DNA of 64,000 bases from Chitinophaga oryziterrae (GCF_009758125.1 NZ_WRXO01000010.1:186001-250000), one strand, 5' to 3'. Positions 16,535 through 26,146 are shown, numbered from the stretch's first letter. Translations and numbers: made by a program. The notes: a model not told the origin generated them from the letters alone.

Positions 16535-17161
16535 TCAGGTGCTTTTTTTAGAACGGACCTGCTTACGTAACTGGATGATATCTTTCTTTGCCAGCTCCAG
16601 CGCTTCCTTTAAGGAAGAATAACTTTTCAGTAACTGGTTATGCTCTTCCAGCAATTTGTAATACTTCTCCCGCATAGCCAGCATCTCATCATTATCAGCC
16701 TGCCTTGCATCTTCCAGTACTCCTGGGTACAGGAATCCGGCAGTAGTCATTTCCAGTGCCCTGGATACACGCTCCAGTTCTTCAGCACCAAAAACCTCCT
16801 TTTCAAACAGGTTATACATCGTTCTGCGGCTCATGCCCAGTCGTTTTGCTAACCTCGTTTTGTTAAGGCCCCGTTCTCCTATCAGTTCCATCAGGCGGCT
16901 CCCATGGTGCAAAACTGTATGCTCTCCTGCCTTATCTCCGCTGTTTACAGGTACACTGTTCCATTCATAGAATTCTTCCGGTGTTACATTGATTAATTCA
17001 CAGAATTTTTCGAGCGTGCGTCTTTTCATATCGCTCTTTCGTAAATGGTAGTGGGCTATCTGGTTTGTAAAACCGGCCAGATCGGCAAAATCTACTATCT
17101 TTATTTTCTTCTGCTTTAAAATTTGTTTCAGGCGCTGGCCCATGTGGATTAACCTGGACAT
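16535..17161 (-). CDS. Double helix-turn-helix (XRE-like) regulator with C-terminal coiled coil
   Basis: A 208-residue protein with two Cro/CI-like domains. The first (about 7-68) has IVDFADLAGFTNQIAHYHLRK and the second (about 84-145) has KTRLAKRLGMSRRTMYNLFEK. A predicted coiled coil (about 158-204, rich in Lys, Glu and Leu) probably mediates dimerisation. Two HTH units in one chain suggest binding to a composite or repeated operator. It lies in an AT-rich stretch between the Y1-like gene and a small HTH-like gene, with no metabolic gene as an obvious target. The HTH calls are firm; the target is unknown. Confidence 0.8.
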   Translation of the reverse strand: MSRLIHMGQRLKQILKQKKIKIVDFADLAGFTNQIAHYHLRKSDMKRRTLEKFCELINVTPEEFYEWNSVPVNSGDKAGEHTVLHHGSRLMELIGERGLNKTRLAKRLGMSRRTMYNLFEKEVFGAEELERVSRALEMTTAGFLYPGVLEDARQADNDEMLAMREKYYKLLEEHNQLLKSYSSLKEALELAKKDIIQLRKQVRSKKST

Positions 17162-17564
17162 GTATACTTTAGATTAGTTGATAGCTTCAGTGTGTTGTGC
17201 AACTCATACAATATAATAATAATTTCCATTTCATTTTATCAAATGAGAATTTCATATAGACAATGTGGTTATTATAATGCTGATCAGGTGATTTTTCAGA
17301 TGAGATAAAATTGTCACATTGCACACTTTACATCAGCCTAAAAAGTTGACAAAAATCAGAACGGACCAGACACCCACCTTCCACAACCCTTACTGGTAGC
17401 AGGTTTCAAAATTTTCATATATTCTTAAAAATATATGTGCATTTTTTGGGACAGCAAAATAAATATAAATATATTTGATTATAAGTAACCATAATGATAA
17501 ATACGACAGTACTATTCTCTAAAAATTCACGTTTCCCAAAAAGCATACAATAACAACTATTAAT
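17162..17564. other. AT-rich divergent intergenic region of the islet
   Basis: 403 very AT-rich bases between the leftward double-HTH gene and the rightward small gene. It has two related motifs in opposite orientation (CATTTTATCAAAT near 17233 and its near-complement around 17300), a hairpin (CATATATT/AATATATG, 17416-17437) and a candidate promoter (17445-17477). I see no ORF. Confidence 0.5.
17445..17477 (+). promoter_or_regulatory. Candidate promoter of the 98-residue gene
   Basis: A TTTG (17445-17448) is followed after 21 nt by TATATTTG (17470-17477), matching the Bacteroidota promoter form. The start codon lies about 88 nt downstream. Confidence 0.5.
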
Positions 17565-17861
17565 ATGAAAAAATCCATGCCATCCACACCGCCGCCCGTA
17601 AACGTGTTACAGGACGTACATTCAAGAATGATCAACCTCCCTATTTATTTCAGGGAAAGAGTTTGTGAAGAATGTGCCTGGAGTGTACCAACGTTCTACC
17701 GCAAAATGCGTAGTGTTAACAAACCCGGAGGTCTTGATAAAGACAAGATCATACCTTCGCTCAGCAACGCTGAAAAAGAAAAAATTATTGCGGTAATGGA
17801 TGAGGTCTACCAGGGCTTCTGGAATTACTGTGATAAATACCGTAAGAAACCAGGCAAATAA
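17565..17861 (+). CDS. Small HTH-like protein of unknown function
   Basis: A 98-residue soluble protein that I do not recognise. RERVCEECAWSVPTFYRKMR (about residues 30-49) looks like a helix-turn-helix recognition unit. A second helical part follows (LSNAEKEKIIAVMDEV). Two close Cys (CEEC) could bind metal but are too few for a classic finger. It faces the double-HTH gene across an AT-rich region and has its own candidate promoter. A small DNA-binding regulator is the most likely role, by pattern only. Confidence 0.6.
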   Translation: MKKSMPSTPPPVNVLQDVHSRMINLPIYFRERVCEECAWSVPTFYRKMRSVNKPGGLDKDKIIPSLSNAEKEKIIAVMDEVYQGFWNYCDKYRKKPGK

Positions 17862-18072
17862 CCAGTTGGTTTTACTTCTCTCTCTCTTCAGATTTCTCTC
17901 TTTAACCCCTAATTCCTTTCCCCTACGAAATACCCCCAGGTTATCCAATTAAAAGACATAGATAATAGTCTGTCACTATTAATGCTTACTATTCCCCAAT
18001 TTTATTAAATTTAAGCCGCAGATTGATATCACGTTACTCACTTAAACGACCAACAAAAAACTGATTGCAGCT

Positions 18073-19986
18073 ATGGCTTATCCGTACCAGATCAAAAGCT
18101 TAGAAGAGTACCAACAGAACTATCAGCAAAGTGTAATGGACCCCGAAGGGTTCTGGGCTAATATAGCTGATCATTTTTACTGGCGCCGGAAATGGGATAA
18201 AGTGCTGGAATGGAACTTTAAAGACCCCAATATCAAATGGTTCGTAGGCGGTAAACTTAATATTACCGAAAACTGCCTGGACAGACACCTTGCCACAAAC
18301 GGAAACACCCCCGCCATCATCTGGGAACCCAATGATCCGGAAGAACGTCACCGCATTATCACCTACCGCGATCTATACAATAAAGTATGCCAGTTCGCTA
18401 ACGTGCTTAAAAACAATGGCGTTAAAAAAGGCGACCGCGTATGTATCTATATGGGTATGATACCGGAACTCGCCATCTCCGTACTGGCCTGCGCCCGTAT
18501 CGGTGCCATCCACTCCGTTGTATTCGGAGGCTTCAGCGCACAATCCATCGCCGACAGGATACAGGATGCCCAGTGCAACCTCGTTATCACCTGCGACGGC
18601 GCCTTCCGCGGTAATAAAGATATTCCTCTCAAATCAGTAATAGACGATGCCCTCATCGCCTGCCCTTCCGTAAAAAAAGTGATCGTATGTACCCGCACCC
18701 GTACTCCCGTGAGTATGATCAAAGGCCGCGATCTGTGGTGGGAAGATGAAATCAAACAGGTGGAAACAATGGGCAACCCTCCCTGCCCGGCAGAAGAAAT
18801 GGATGCCGAAGACATGCTCTTCATCCTCTATACTTCCGGCTCCACAGGTAAACCTAAAGGTGTTGTACATACCTGCGGCGGATACATGGTATACGCCAAC
18901 TATACCTTCGTAAATACCTTCCAGTACCAGCCCGGCGAAGTGTACTTCTGTACAGCAGACATAGGCTGGATAACCGGTCATAGTTATATCGTATACGGCC
19001 CCCTCAGCGCAGGTGCTACCACACTGATGTTTGAAGGTGTACCTACTTACCCGGATGCAGGCCGCCTGTGGTCTATCACCGATAAGTTCTGTGTTAATAC
19101 CCTCTATACCGCACCTACGGCTATCCGTAGTTTAATGAGCTACGGCCTTGGCCCGGTAAATCATAAAGACCTCAGCTCCCTCAAAAAACTGGGCAGCGTG
19201 GGTGAACCAATTAATGAAGAAGCCTGGCATTGGTTTAAAGATAACATCGGTAAAGGACGCTGTCCTATCGTAGACACATGGTGGCAGACGGAAACCGGTG
19301 GTATCATGATCACTCCCATCGCCGGCGTTACCAAAGAAAAACCAGGTTTCGCTACCTTACCGCTCCCCGGCGTACAACCAATACTGGTAGATGAAACAGG
19401 AAAAGAAGTAACCGGCAATAATGTGAACGGAAACCTCTGTATCAAATTCCCATGGCCAGGTATGTTACGCACTACCTACGGCGATCATGAACGCTGCCGT
19501 ACTACCTACTTTGCCACTTACGATAACCTCTACTTTACCGGCGACGGATGCCTTCGCGATGAAGATGGCTATTATCGCATCACCGGCCGCGTAGATGACG
19601 TTCTTAATGTAAGTGGTCACCGTATCGGTACCGCCGAAGTGGAAAACGCCATCAACATGCACGCTGGTGTTGTGGAAAGCGCCGTAGTAGGATTCCCGCA
19701 CGATATAAAAGGACAAGGCATCTACGCTTATGTGATCACAGATCGCATGACACACGATCCCGAACTCACTAAAAAAGATATCCTGCAAACAGTATCACGT
19801 ATCATTGGCCCTATTGCCAAACCAGATAAGATCCAGTTCGTAAGCGGACTGCCAAAAACACGCTCCGGCAAAATCATGCGCCGCATCCTGCGCAAAATAG
19901 CAGAAGGCGAAACAGATAACCTGGGCGATACCAGCACACTCCTCGATCCCGCCGTAGTAGACGAGATCAAACGTGGTAAAATATAA
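18073..19986 (+). CDS. acs: Acetyl-CoA synthetase (acetate--CoA ligase)
   Basis: A 637-residue AMP-forming ligase that converts acetate, ATP and CoA to acetyl-CoA in the cytosol. The P-loop-like core motif is YTSGSTGKPKGVVHT; the acetate pocket region is GWITGHSYIVYGPL and the adenylate motif is DTWWQTETGG. The C-terminal hinge/catalytic motif GLPKTRSGKIMRR carries Lys600, the residue acetylated by Pat-type enzymes in Salmonella Acs. The length is normal. It stands alone, ended by a strong terminator at 19996-20021. Confidence 0.97.
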   Translation: MAYPYQIKSLEEYQQNYQQSVMDPEGFWANIADHFYWRRKWDKVLEWNFKDPNIKWFVGGKLNITENCLDRHLATNGNTPAIIWEPNDPEERHRIITYRDLYNKVCQFANVLKNNGVKKGDRVCIYMGMIPELAISVLACARIGAIHSVVFGGFSAQSIADRIQDAQCNLVITCDGAFRGNKDIPLKSVIDDALIACPSVKKVIVCTRTRTPVSMIKGRDLWWEDEIKQVETMGNPPCPAEEMDAEDMLFILYTSGSTGKPKGVVHTCGGYMVYANYTFVNTFQYQPGEVYFCTADIGWITGHSYIVYGPLSAGATTLMFEGVPTYPDAGRLWSITDKFCVNTLYTAPTAIRSLMSYGLGPVNHKDLSSLKKLGSVGEPINEEAWHWFKDNIGKGRCPIVDTWWQTETGGIMITPIAGVTKEKPGFATLPLPGVQPILVDETGKEVTGNNVNGNLCIKFPWPGMLRTTYGDHERCRTTYFATYDNLYFTGDGCLRDEDGYYRITGRVDDVLNVSGHRIGTAEVENAINMHAGVVESAVVGFPHDIKGQGIYAYVITDRMTHDPELTKKDILQTVSRIIGPIAKPDKIQFVSGLPKTRSGKIMRRILRKIAEGETDNLGDTSTLLDPAVVDEIKRGKI

Positions 19987-19995
19987 CTGACTATA

Positions 19996-20021
19996 AGGGC
20001 TGACTACCATTAGTCAGCCCT
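19996..20021 (+). terminator. Terminator of acs
   Basis: An 11-bp stem (AGGGCTGACTA/TAGTCAGCCCT, loop CCAT) is followed by a T-rich run reaching the next start. It lies 9 nt past the acs stop. Confidence 0.88.
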
Positions 20022-20035
20022 CTTTATTTTTGCTC

Positions 20036-20971
20036 ATGAAGCTGTTGAAACGTCTCCTCTATTTTCTCCTTATACTCTTCCTGCTGCTGAACATCATCGC
20101 AGCGTTCCATGCATGGAAATTCACTCACTTCTATCCCCCCGGTACCTTTAAAAACAAAAAGCCGGAACAGATGAATACCTGGGAAAAAGTGAAGACGGTA
20201 ACATTAGGTGTACGCCTGTCTAAATCCGTAATAAGACTACAACCAAACGTGCCTTTTGAAACAGTACTCCTTCATACCAAAGATGACCTGAGACTGGAAG
20301 GATGGTATATCCCCACACCCAGGGCCATAGGTACCGTTATATTATTTCACGGCTACAATGCCTGTAAAGACGGTTATCTCCCGGAAGCATATTACTTCCG
20401 CCAGCTAGGCTACAACACATTCATGATAGACTTTCGCGGCAACGGCAACAGTGAAGGTAACACCTGCACAGTTGGTTACAAAGAAGCAGAAGATGTGAAA
20501 CTGGCCTACGAATATGTAAAACAAAAAGATAAACATATCATTCTCTGGGGCATGAGCATGGGCGCTGCTGCTATCATCAGAGCTGTGCCTGCCTATCAGT
20601 TACACCCGGACAAAGTGATCCTGGAAAGCTCTTTCGCTACATTAACAGATGCTGTAAAAGGAAGAATGAGAGCCGTACACCTTCCCGGTACGCCCCTCGC
20701 CCAGATGCTTACCTTCTGGGGCGGCGTGGAACAGGGCTTCTGGAGCCTGGACTTTAAACCCGAAAGAGATGCCAGGCAGATAAACATGCCGGCCCTTGTA
20801 TGCTGGGGCTCCCATGATACAAGAGTAAATAAGGAAGAAACAGACCTCATATACCAGCACCTGAACAGCCGTAAAAAACAACTGGTAATATTTACAGGAT
20901 CTGGTCATCAGTCCTTCTGCCGTCATGAACCGGCTAAATGGAAAAGCGCCATAAAGGAGTTTCTGCAATAA
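20036..20971 (+). CDS. Membrane-anchored alpha/beta hydrolase
   Basis: A 311-residue protein from the ATG at 20036 (a TTG two codons earlier is less likely). It has an N-terminal hydrophobic anchor (about 6-27) and a serine-hydrolase domain: the oxyanion region FHGYNACKDG, the nucleophile elbow GMSMG (Ser174), and probable Asp261 (GSHDTRVN) and His291 (GSGHQSF). The likely location is the inner membrane with a periplasmic or cytosolic catalytic domain. The substrate is not predictable. The start lies only 15 nt after the acs terminator stem. Confidence 0.85.
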   Translation: MKLLKRLLYFLLILFLLLNIIAAFHAWKFTHFYPPGTFKNKKPEQMNTWEKVKTVTLGVRLSKSVIRLQPNVPFETVLLHTKDDLRLEGWYIPTPRAIGTVILFHGYNACKDGYLPEAYYFRQLGYNTFMIDFRGNGNSEGNTCTVGYKEAEDVKLAYEYVKQKDKHIILWGMSMGAAAIIRAVPAYQLHPDKVILESSFATLTDAVKGRMRAVHLPGTPLAQMLTFWGGVEQGFWSLDFKPERDARQINMPALVCWGSHDTRVNKEETDLIYQHLNSRKKQLVIFTGSGHQSFCRHEPAKWKSAIKEFLQ

Positions 20972-20981
20972 AAATGAAAAA

Positions 20982-21006
20982 GCACGCTCCACAAAATGAA
21001 GCGTGC
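20982..21006 (-). terminator. Terminator of the L,D-transpeptidase gene
   Basis: A 7-bp stem (GCACGCT/AGCGTGC) with an 11-nt loop, followed on the minus strand by a T-rich run. It lies between two convergent genes, about 160 nt past the transpeptidase stop. Confidence 0.65.
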
Positions 21007-21165
21007 CTCACAAGACCAATACCCGCTTTATGATAGTTCATGGCACTATCGTAGTACCACTACAATGCTCCGCTGTCAACAGCAGCACGGGAAAAATAAT
21101 ATCGGAGATTAACAGACTTCAAAGATACTCGTGAAGACTGCTACGGGAATGCTGGTTAATGTAAA

Positions 21166-21768
21166 CTAACGTCTTATCACGACTGGTGTACCCACCTTTA
21201 TGATTTCATATAACTCGGCTACATCCTGGGTTTTCATACTGATACAACCCAGTGTCCAGTTAATACGGTTCTCTACATAATTATCACGGATACCTGAGTC
21301 ATATTCCACCCCATGAATACCTATCCCACCACCAATACTCGCATTAGCAGGTAACATACCTTCAGACTGTAACTGGTGAAATTTTGTCCACGAAACTTCA
21401 TTCGGATAGTCCAGTAACATGAAACGGCTCCAACTCTTGTCAAAACGTTTGCTCTGGATATGAAAAGTGCCCTCAGGAGTACGGTGGTCACCTTCCAGTT
21501 GTTTGTCCGACTGATCACGGCTTCCGAACACAACTTTGTATACCTTACGCAAGGTCACATCCTCATACAGGTATAACCTGTAATCACTCTTATCGATCAG
21601 AAGAAACACCTTATCCGGATCAATGTTATCACGAGTTACCTTCACTGTATACAGGTCCTCTTCTCTTTCAGCATTTAATCCTGGTACTGAAACGCCCAGC
21701 AGCAGGAACAGCAATAAGCAATAGCAACGCATTTTCACAGGGATTTTGCTCAATCTTAACGTTGGCAT
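21166..21768 (-). CDS. L,D-transpeptidase (YkuD) family protein
   Basis: A 200-residue exported protein with an N-terminal signal peptide; a second ATG at 21732 (MRCYCLLLFLLLGVSVPG) gives a more typical one. The YkuD catalytic motif is near the end: IGGGIGIHGVE (His152) and TLGCISM (Cys175, nucleophile). Such enzymes form 3-3 peptidoglycan cross-links or attach proteins to the wall in the periplasm. DYRLYLYEDVTLRKVYKVVFG is the usual YkuD lead-in. It is a single-gene unit ended by the hairpin at 20982-21006. Confidence 0.88.
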   Translation of the reverse strand: MPTLRLSKIPVKMRCYCLLLFLLLGVSVPGLNAEREEDLYTVKVTRDNIDPDKVFLLIDKSDYRLYLYEDVTLRKVYKVVFGSRDQSDKQLEGDHRTPEGTFHIQSKRFDKSWSRFMLLDYPNEVSWTKFHQLQSEGMLPANASIGGGIGIHGVEYDSGIRDNYVENRINWTLGCISMKTQDVAELYEIIKVGTPVVIRR

Positions 21769-21799
21769 TCAAGCCTTTATTGTGAAAGATAACGAAAAA

Positions 21800-21826
21800 G
21801 GAGAAAGAGCAACATGCCCTTTCTCC
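21800..21826 (-). terminator. Terminator of the M16 peptidase gene
   Basis: An 11-bp stem (GGAGAAAGAGC with GCCCTTTCTCC, one G-T wobble) is followed on the minus strand by a short T run. It lies 24 nt past the stop. Confidence 0.8.
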
Positions 21827-21850
21827 TTTCCATTTAATATTTTACTGGTA

Positions 21851-24796
21851 CTAGTAACCGAAAATTTCCTCCAGCGTTACTTTCTTCACATCACCATATT
21901 TCTTCAGGTTATCCAGACTGATTTTCTTTTCAGAAGCCAGGATACAATAAGTGTATGGCTTGCCTGCAATATTCTGATCATGAAATAATTTCACATTATC
22001 AAAAGTGATCTTATCAATATTCTCATATACAGTTTTGCGGTAGTCTGTCGTTAAACCCAGCTTCTTGGACGCCAGGTAAGTAAAGATGATCCCGTCCTGC
22101 GTAATACGCTCTGTTTCAATATCCTGTTTCTGGCTCATCCTGGATGTTTCAAACAGTTTGTCGGAACGTGGAATATCATTCAATAACTCATTCATACCTG
22201 TAATAGCATCATCCATTTTATCTGCCTGGCTACCTACGTAAGCAACCACAGAATAACGCTCATCTTTCTTGTCTGGAGATGCATAATAGGCATAAGTAGA
22301 ATATGCCAGCGCTTTGGACTCACGGATAGTCTGGAATACAATAGATCCCATACCACCACCGAAATAATTATTGAACATGCTGATAAGTGCCGTATTCTCT
22401 GGTTTATATACAGATGAATTCCTTACCCAGTTTACTTCAGACTGTACCATATCATAATCTGCAAACAGTACATTGTTCTTTGTCTGATCAGCTTTCGCAA
22501 ACTTGATGGCAGCCGGGGCTTCCTTGAAAGTTGCCGGTAAAGTATGCTCTTTCTTTATAGAAGCTACAGCAGCTGTCAGTGACTGAGGACCATAATAGAT
22601 CACTGTATGTTTGTAATCAGGCAGGGAATGCAGTATATCTACGAGATCCTTTGCCGTAATTGCATTCAGATCTGCATCACTCAACTGGTTATTAAAAGGA
22701 TTCTTCGCTCCGTACATCCCGTAATTCACAAGCCCTTTCAGGATAGCGCCTTTATTCAGCTTATTATCTGCACGCCCTTTTTGTATACGCCCTTTTAAGG
22801 TAGCCAGTATCTGTTCGTTAGGCTGACAGTTTCTCAGCAGGTGCTCAAACAGAGATGCTGCTTTATCAAAATTTTCCTGTAAACCGGAAATAGTAATGAC
22901 CGTGTTTTCTGTACCCGAACTTACACTGAAATTACAGGCGATATTGTAAAACTCTTTACTGATCTGCTCAGTAGTGTACTTGTCTGTACCCAGGTATTGC
23001 AGATACTGTGATGCCAGCGGTAATAACTTGTTATTCCAGCTTCCCATATCAAAACGGTAGTAAAGACGGAATAAACCATTATCCTTATTCTGTACATACA
23101 ATACATCAGCGACCCCTGTTTTTCCTTTCTGGATATCCTTATCGAAATCCAGCCACTGTGGTTTTACCGGTGTAGCAGGAATAGCGTTTAATTTCTGGAG
23201 GAAAGCCGATTGAGCCTCGCGGTTCACTTCCACCGGAGTGATAACAGGCTTTTCTACCTTTTCGATATTCTTATCTTCCCCTTTACGTTTATACAACAGT
23301 ACATAGTTGTCTTTCAGGTACTTATCAGCGAAATCTACGATCTCCTTTTTAGTGATCTTACCCATATCATCCACAGCAGATACGTCTGTCAGCCAGTTTT
23401 GCCCCCTGTGTTTAATAAAGCCGTCCATCATCGCACTTGCACGGTTGTTATTATTGTCCAGCCCCTGCAGTTCAGCCAGTTTGGCGTTGTTTACAATCGC
23501 CTTTACCAGTGTTTCGTCGAACTCTCCTTTCTTCAGAATTTCCAGCTGTCCCAGCAGCAGGTCTTTGACCTGCTCCAGTGTCTGGCCCTGCTTAGCTTTG
23601 CCACTCAGGCTAAATACGGTGTAGTCTTTCCATTGCATTAAACCGGCGCTTGCGCCCTGCACTTTCTGCTGTCTGTTAATGTTCAGGTCAAGCAATCCGG
23701 CCTTCCCATTTTCCATTATCTGTGAAAGGACGTTCAGTATAGTAGACGACTTAACGTCCAGTGCTCCAGGCATACGGAATGCAATCGTTACATTTTCAGC
23801 ATCCGGCCCAAACACTTCTCTTACAATAGGAGCAGTGATAGGTGCTTCTACAGGAGCTTTATACTCCGGTACGGGCTTAGGCTGCATATAAGCGAAACTG
23901 CTGTCGATACGTTTGATCAGGTAATCAAAGTCAAAATCGCCCGCCATTACGATGGCCATATTGTTAGGCACGTAGTAAGCATCGTAGAACTGACGGATGG
24001 CTTTGAGAGAAGGATTTTTCAGGTGTTCAATAGTACCGATAGTGCTCTGTTGTCCGTAATTATGAGTAGGGAACAGGGTCTTCAGCATCAGCTCATAAGA
24101 CTTGCGACCATCATTATCCAGTCCTCTGTTCTTTTCTTCGTACACAGCTTCCAGCTCTGTATGGAACAGGCGGAAAACAGGGTCCCTGAAACGTTCTGAC
24201 TGCACCGCCAGGAATTTATCTATCGCATTGGAAGGAATATCTTCTTCATAGATAGTCTCTTCTGTCCAGGTGTGTGCGTTCGTCCCCTGAGAACCCATGC
24301 TGGCCATTGCCTTGTCATACTCGTTGGCGATGGCATACCTTGCTGCCAGCCCGGATACACTGTCTATCTGGTGATAAACAACTTTTCTGGCAATGGGGTC
24401 GGTTGTATGGTTGTAGTTATCATACAATCCTTCGATGTTGTCCAGGTAAGGCTTTTCCTTTGCCCAGTCAAGAGAACCAAACTGTTCGGTACCCTTGAAT
24501 AACAGATGTTCCAGGTAGTGGGCAAGACCTGTATGGTCCTGTGGATCATTATTACTACCTGCTCTTGTTCCGATCAGCGTTTGGATACGTGGATCTTTCT
24601 TGTTCACGCTGAGAATTACAGTAAGGCCGTTCTTTAACGTGTAAAAGCGTGCCTTCATGGGGTCGTTGGTGATATACCGGTACTTATAGCCCCCGGACTC
24701 TCCCTCCTTCCATTCATACTTTTGCTGCGCCGATGTGGTGTTCATCAGGGCACAGGTAAACAGCAATAAACTAATTGCTTTTTTAATGAGGTTCAT
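21851..24796 (-). CDS. M16-family (insulinase/pitrilysin) zinc peptidase
   Basis: A 981-residue protein from the ATG at 24796, which begins with a signal-like MNLIKKAISLLLFTCAL. An ATG at 24862 would add 22 residues but would lie upstream of a matching promoter whose -7 box is at 24830, so I reject it. The inverted zinc motif is HYLEH (His93, Glu96, His97), followed by a large two-lobed peptidase. Exported M16 enzymes degrade peptides in the periplasm or at the outer membrane. The C-terminal half repeats the fold without zinc ligands, as usual. The substrate is unknown. Confidence 0.93.
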   Translation of the reverse strand: MNLIKKAISLLLFTCALMNTTSAQQKYEWKEGESGGYKYRYITNDPMKARFYTLKNGLTVILSVNKKDPRIQTLIGTRAGSNNDPQDHTGLAHYLEHLLFKGTEQFGSLDWAKEKPYLDNIEGLYDNYNHTTDPIARKVVYHQIDSVSGLAARYAIANEYDKAMASMGSQGTNAHTWTEETIYEEDIPSNAIDKFLAVQSERFRDPVFRLFHTELEAVYEEKNRGLDNDGRKSYELMLKTLFPTHNYGQQSTIGTIEHLKNPSLKAIRQFYDAYYVPNNMAIVMAGDFDFDYLIKRIDSSFAYMQPKPVPEYKAPVEAPITAPIVREVFGPDAENVTIAFRMPGALDVKSSTILNVLSQIMENGKAGLLDLNINRQQKVQGASAGLMQWKDYTVFSLSGKAKQGQTLEQVKDLLLGQLEILKKGEFDETLVKAIVNNAKLAELQGLDNNNNRASAMMDGFIKHRGQNWLTDVSAVDDMGKITKKEIVDFADKYLKDNYVLLYKRKGEDKNIEKVEKPVITPVEVNREAQSAFLQKLNAIPATPVKPQWLDFDKDIQKGKTGVADVLYVQNKDNGLFRLYYRFDMGSWNNKLLPLASQYLQYLGTDKYTTEQISKEFYNIACNFSVSSGTENTVITISGLQENFDKAASLFEHLLRNCQPNEQILATLKGRIQKGRADNKLNKGAILKGLVNYGMYGAKNPFNNQLSDADLNAITAKDLVDILHSLPDYKHTVIYYGPQSLTAAVASIKKEHTLPATFKEAPAAIKFAKADQTKNNVLFADYDMVQSEVNWVRNSSVYKPENTALISMFNNYFGGGMGSIVFQTIRESKALAYSTYAYYASPDKKDERYSVVAYVGSQADKMDDAITGMNELLNDIPRSDKLFETSRMSQKQDIETERITQDGIIFTYLASKKLGLTTDYRKTVYENIDKITFDNVKLFHDQNIAGKPYTYCILASEKKISLDNLKKYGDVKKVTLEEIFGY

Positions 24797-24829
24797 GTGT
24801 TGGTTTTTGACAAATAAAAAAAACATCAC

Positions 24830-24862
24830 CAAATATAATGGTAATGTCCGGATGTCATGCAA
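24830..24862 (-). promoter_or_regulatory. Promoter of the M16 peptidase gene
   Basis: On the minus strand TTG (24860-24862), 22 nt, then TATATTTG (24830-24837). Transcription should begin near 24823, which fits the ATG at 24796 and excludes the longer start at 24862. Confidence 0.7.
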
Positions 24863-24910
24863 CAGGAAAATGTTAAAAGGGGCAATAAAATGAGCAGCGG
24901 AGAACTTTCT

Positions 24911-25150
24911 CTAATCAGGGTAAACTCTTCTGGCACTGATGTTTATAGTATCCAGATAGACTGTATGGACATAGTGAGCGTAAAGGACAGGCGAAGAACG
25001 GACCGTGTCTAAACGCAGTATTCCCTGTTTGTAAACAGGTTGAACATCAGATTCATGAGCATAGGCTTTTACCCCCACAATCCTTGTGTCACATGAATGA
25101 GCCCAGATGATAAACCCCGTACAGGCCAAAAAAGCAATAACAGAACGCAT
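24911..25150 (-). CDS. Small probable lipoprotein
   Basis: A 79-residue protein that I do not recognise. The N-terminus is a signal-like hydrophobic run ending in WAHSC (Cys20), a possible lipobox. The mature part is short, with many Val, Tyr, Asp and Arg. It follows the barrel gene on the same strand after 32 nt, so it likely belongs to the sigma/anti-sigma operon that begins at 27849. It is supported mainly by position and lipobox. Confidence 0.55.
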   Translation of the reverse strand: MRSVIAFLACTGFIIWAHSCDTRIVGVKAYAHESDVQPVYKQGILRLDTVRSSPVLYAHYVHTVYLDTINISARRVYPD

Positions 25151-25182
25151 AACTAATTTAGATTATGTACACCCCAAAAACG

Positions 25183-26097
25183 TTAAAAACCATTAAAACG
25201 TATACCGATAGAAAATGGATATTGTTCAAGACCGTAATCATGTAATGGCGTTAAGGCAAAATTACCATACAGTTTGAATGGTCCGTAGCCGATGTCCCCT
25301 GTCAGGCTAACCTTCCATTTATTGAGGTTAAAATCGTCTACCTTCTTCACTTTCCCCCTTTCTTTACTTATCTGTTTGGTGCGTGCTTTTACAAGATATC
25401 CCCCCATTACGCCCATACTCATCTTAAATGCTTTCGACGGACGGGCAGGATTGCTGTTAAAATTTAACATAAGCGGTACGCTCAGGTATTCAGCAAAAAG
25501 CTTGTTTTTGGAGAAATTAATGGAATCCCGTATGATTTCGGTTGGATAGCCGGGTACATAGGTAATGTTCCGCGCAAAACGGTAATTATTCATTTCTATA
25601 CCCAGCGAATATATAAGGTTCAGTTTGTGTCTGTAAAGATTCAGGCGTTGCTGGAACAACCAGATATTTACATTCACAGACTTCCCTGTTATCAGTTTGA
25701 ATTCAGAAGGAGTCAATGGCGTACTCCCGGTACGGGGAGCCAGTGTATTCAATCCCGAAGCAGAGTAGGTATAAGACCTGTTGATATCTGCCAGATAAGG
25801 ATTCGTAGCTGAATAATAAGCATAGGAAACCGCTCCTGTATAATCACTACGGTCTATATAGTTGTTGAAACCTAAGTCAAATACAAACCATTTTGTTTGC
25901 AGGTTTTTCCTGAGTTTGGTACGGGCATAGGCTGTGTCGTTATAGATCTTAAAAACACGTTTCCCTTTTGCATCTTTGCCCTGTAAGATCACCAGTCCTT
26001 TTACCTGGATCTTAACCAGGGAGTCCTTTTCCTGGGCACGTACACCCACACTTGCCAAAAGCAGCAATAATAGCCAGCGTAAAGCTTTACACTTCAT
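25183..26097 (-). CDS. Outer-membrane beta-barrel-like protein
   Basis: A 304-residue exported protein from the ATG at 26097 (MKCKALRWLLLLLLASVGVRA is a clear signal peptide; an ATG at 26127 adds 10 residues). The rest has many alternating hydrophobic and polar stretches and aromatic residues and ends in a Phe-containing strand (YPFSIGIRFNGF), typical of outer-membrane barrels. It is the third gene of the operon sigma - anti-sigma - barrel - lipoprotein, so it may be the envelope element of that signalling unit. The specific family is unknown. Confidence 0.65.
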   Translation of the reverse strand: MKCKALRWLLLLLLASVGVRAQEKDSLVKIQVKGLVILQGKDAKGKRVFKIYNDTAYARTKLRKNLQTKWFVFDLGFNNYIDRSDYTGAVSYAYYSATNPYLADINRSYTYSASGLNTLAPRTGSTPLTPSEFKLITGKSVNVNIWLFQQRLNLYRHKLNLIYSLGIEMNNYRFARNITYVPGYPTEIIRDSINFSKNKLFAEYLSVPLMLNFNSNPARPSKAFKMSMGVMGGYLVKARTKQISKERGKVKKVDDFNLNKWKVSLTGDIGYGPFKLYGNFALTPLHDYGLEQYPFSIGIRFNGF

Positions 26098-26146
26098 ATA
26101 ATATATTTTCAATCTCTTACCGGTCATTTAACTCCCGGTATAACTG

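Noticed and set aside
23210..23641. 143-codon plus-strand frame inside the M16 peptidase gene
   Set aside because: Antisense to a gene with a clear zinc motif and full-length family match.
24797..24862. Longer N-terminus of the M16 peptidase
   Set aside because: A near-consensus promoter with its -7 box at 24830-24837 lies inside it, and the sequence before residue 23 is not signal-like; the ATG at 24796 is preferred.
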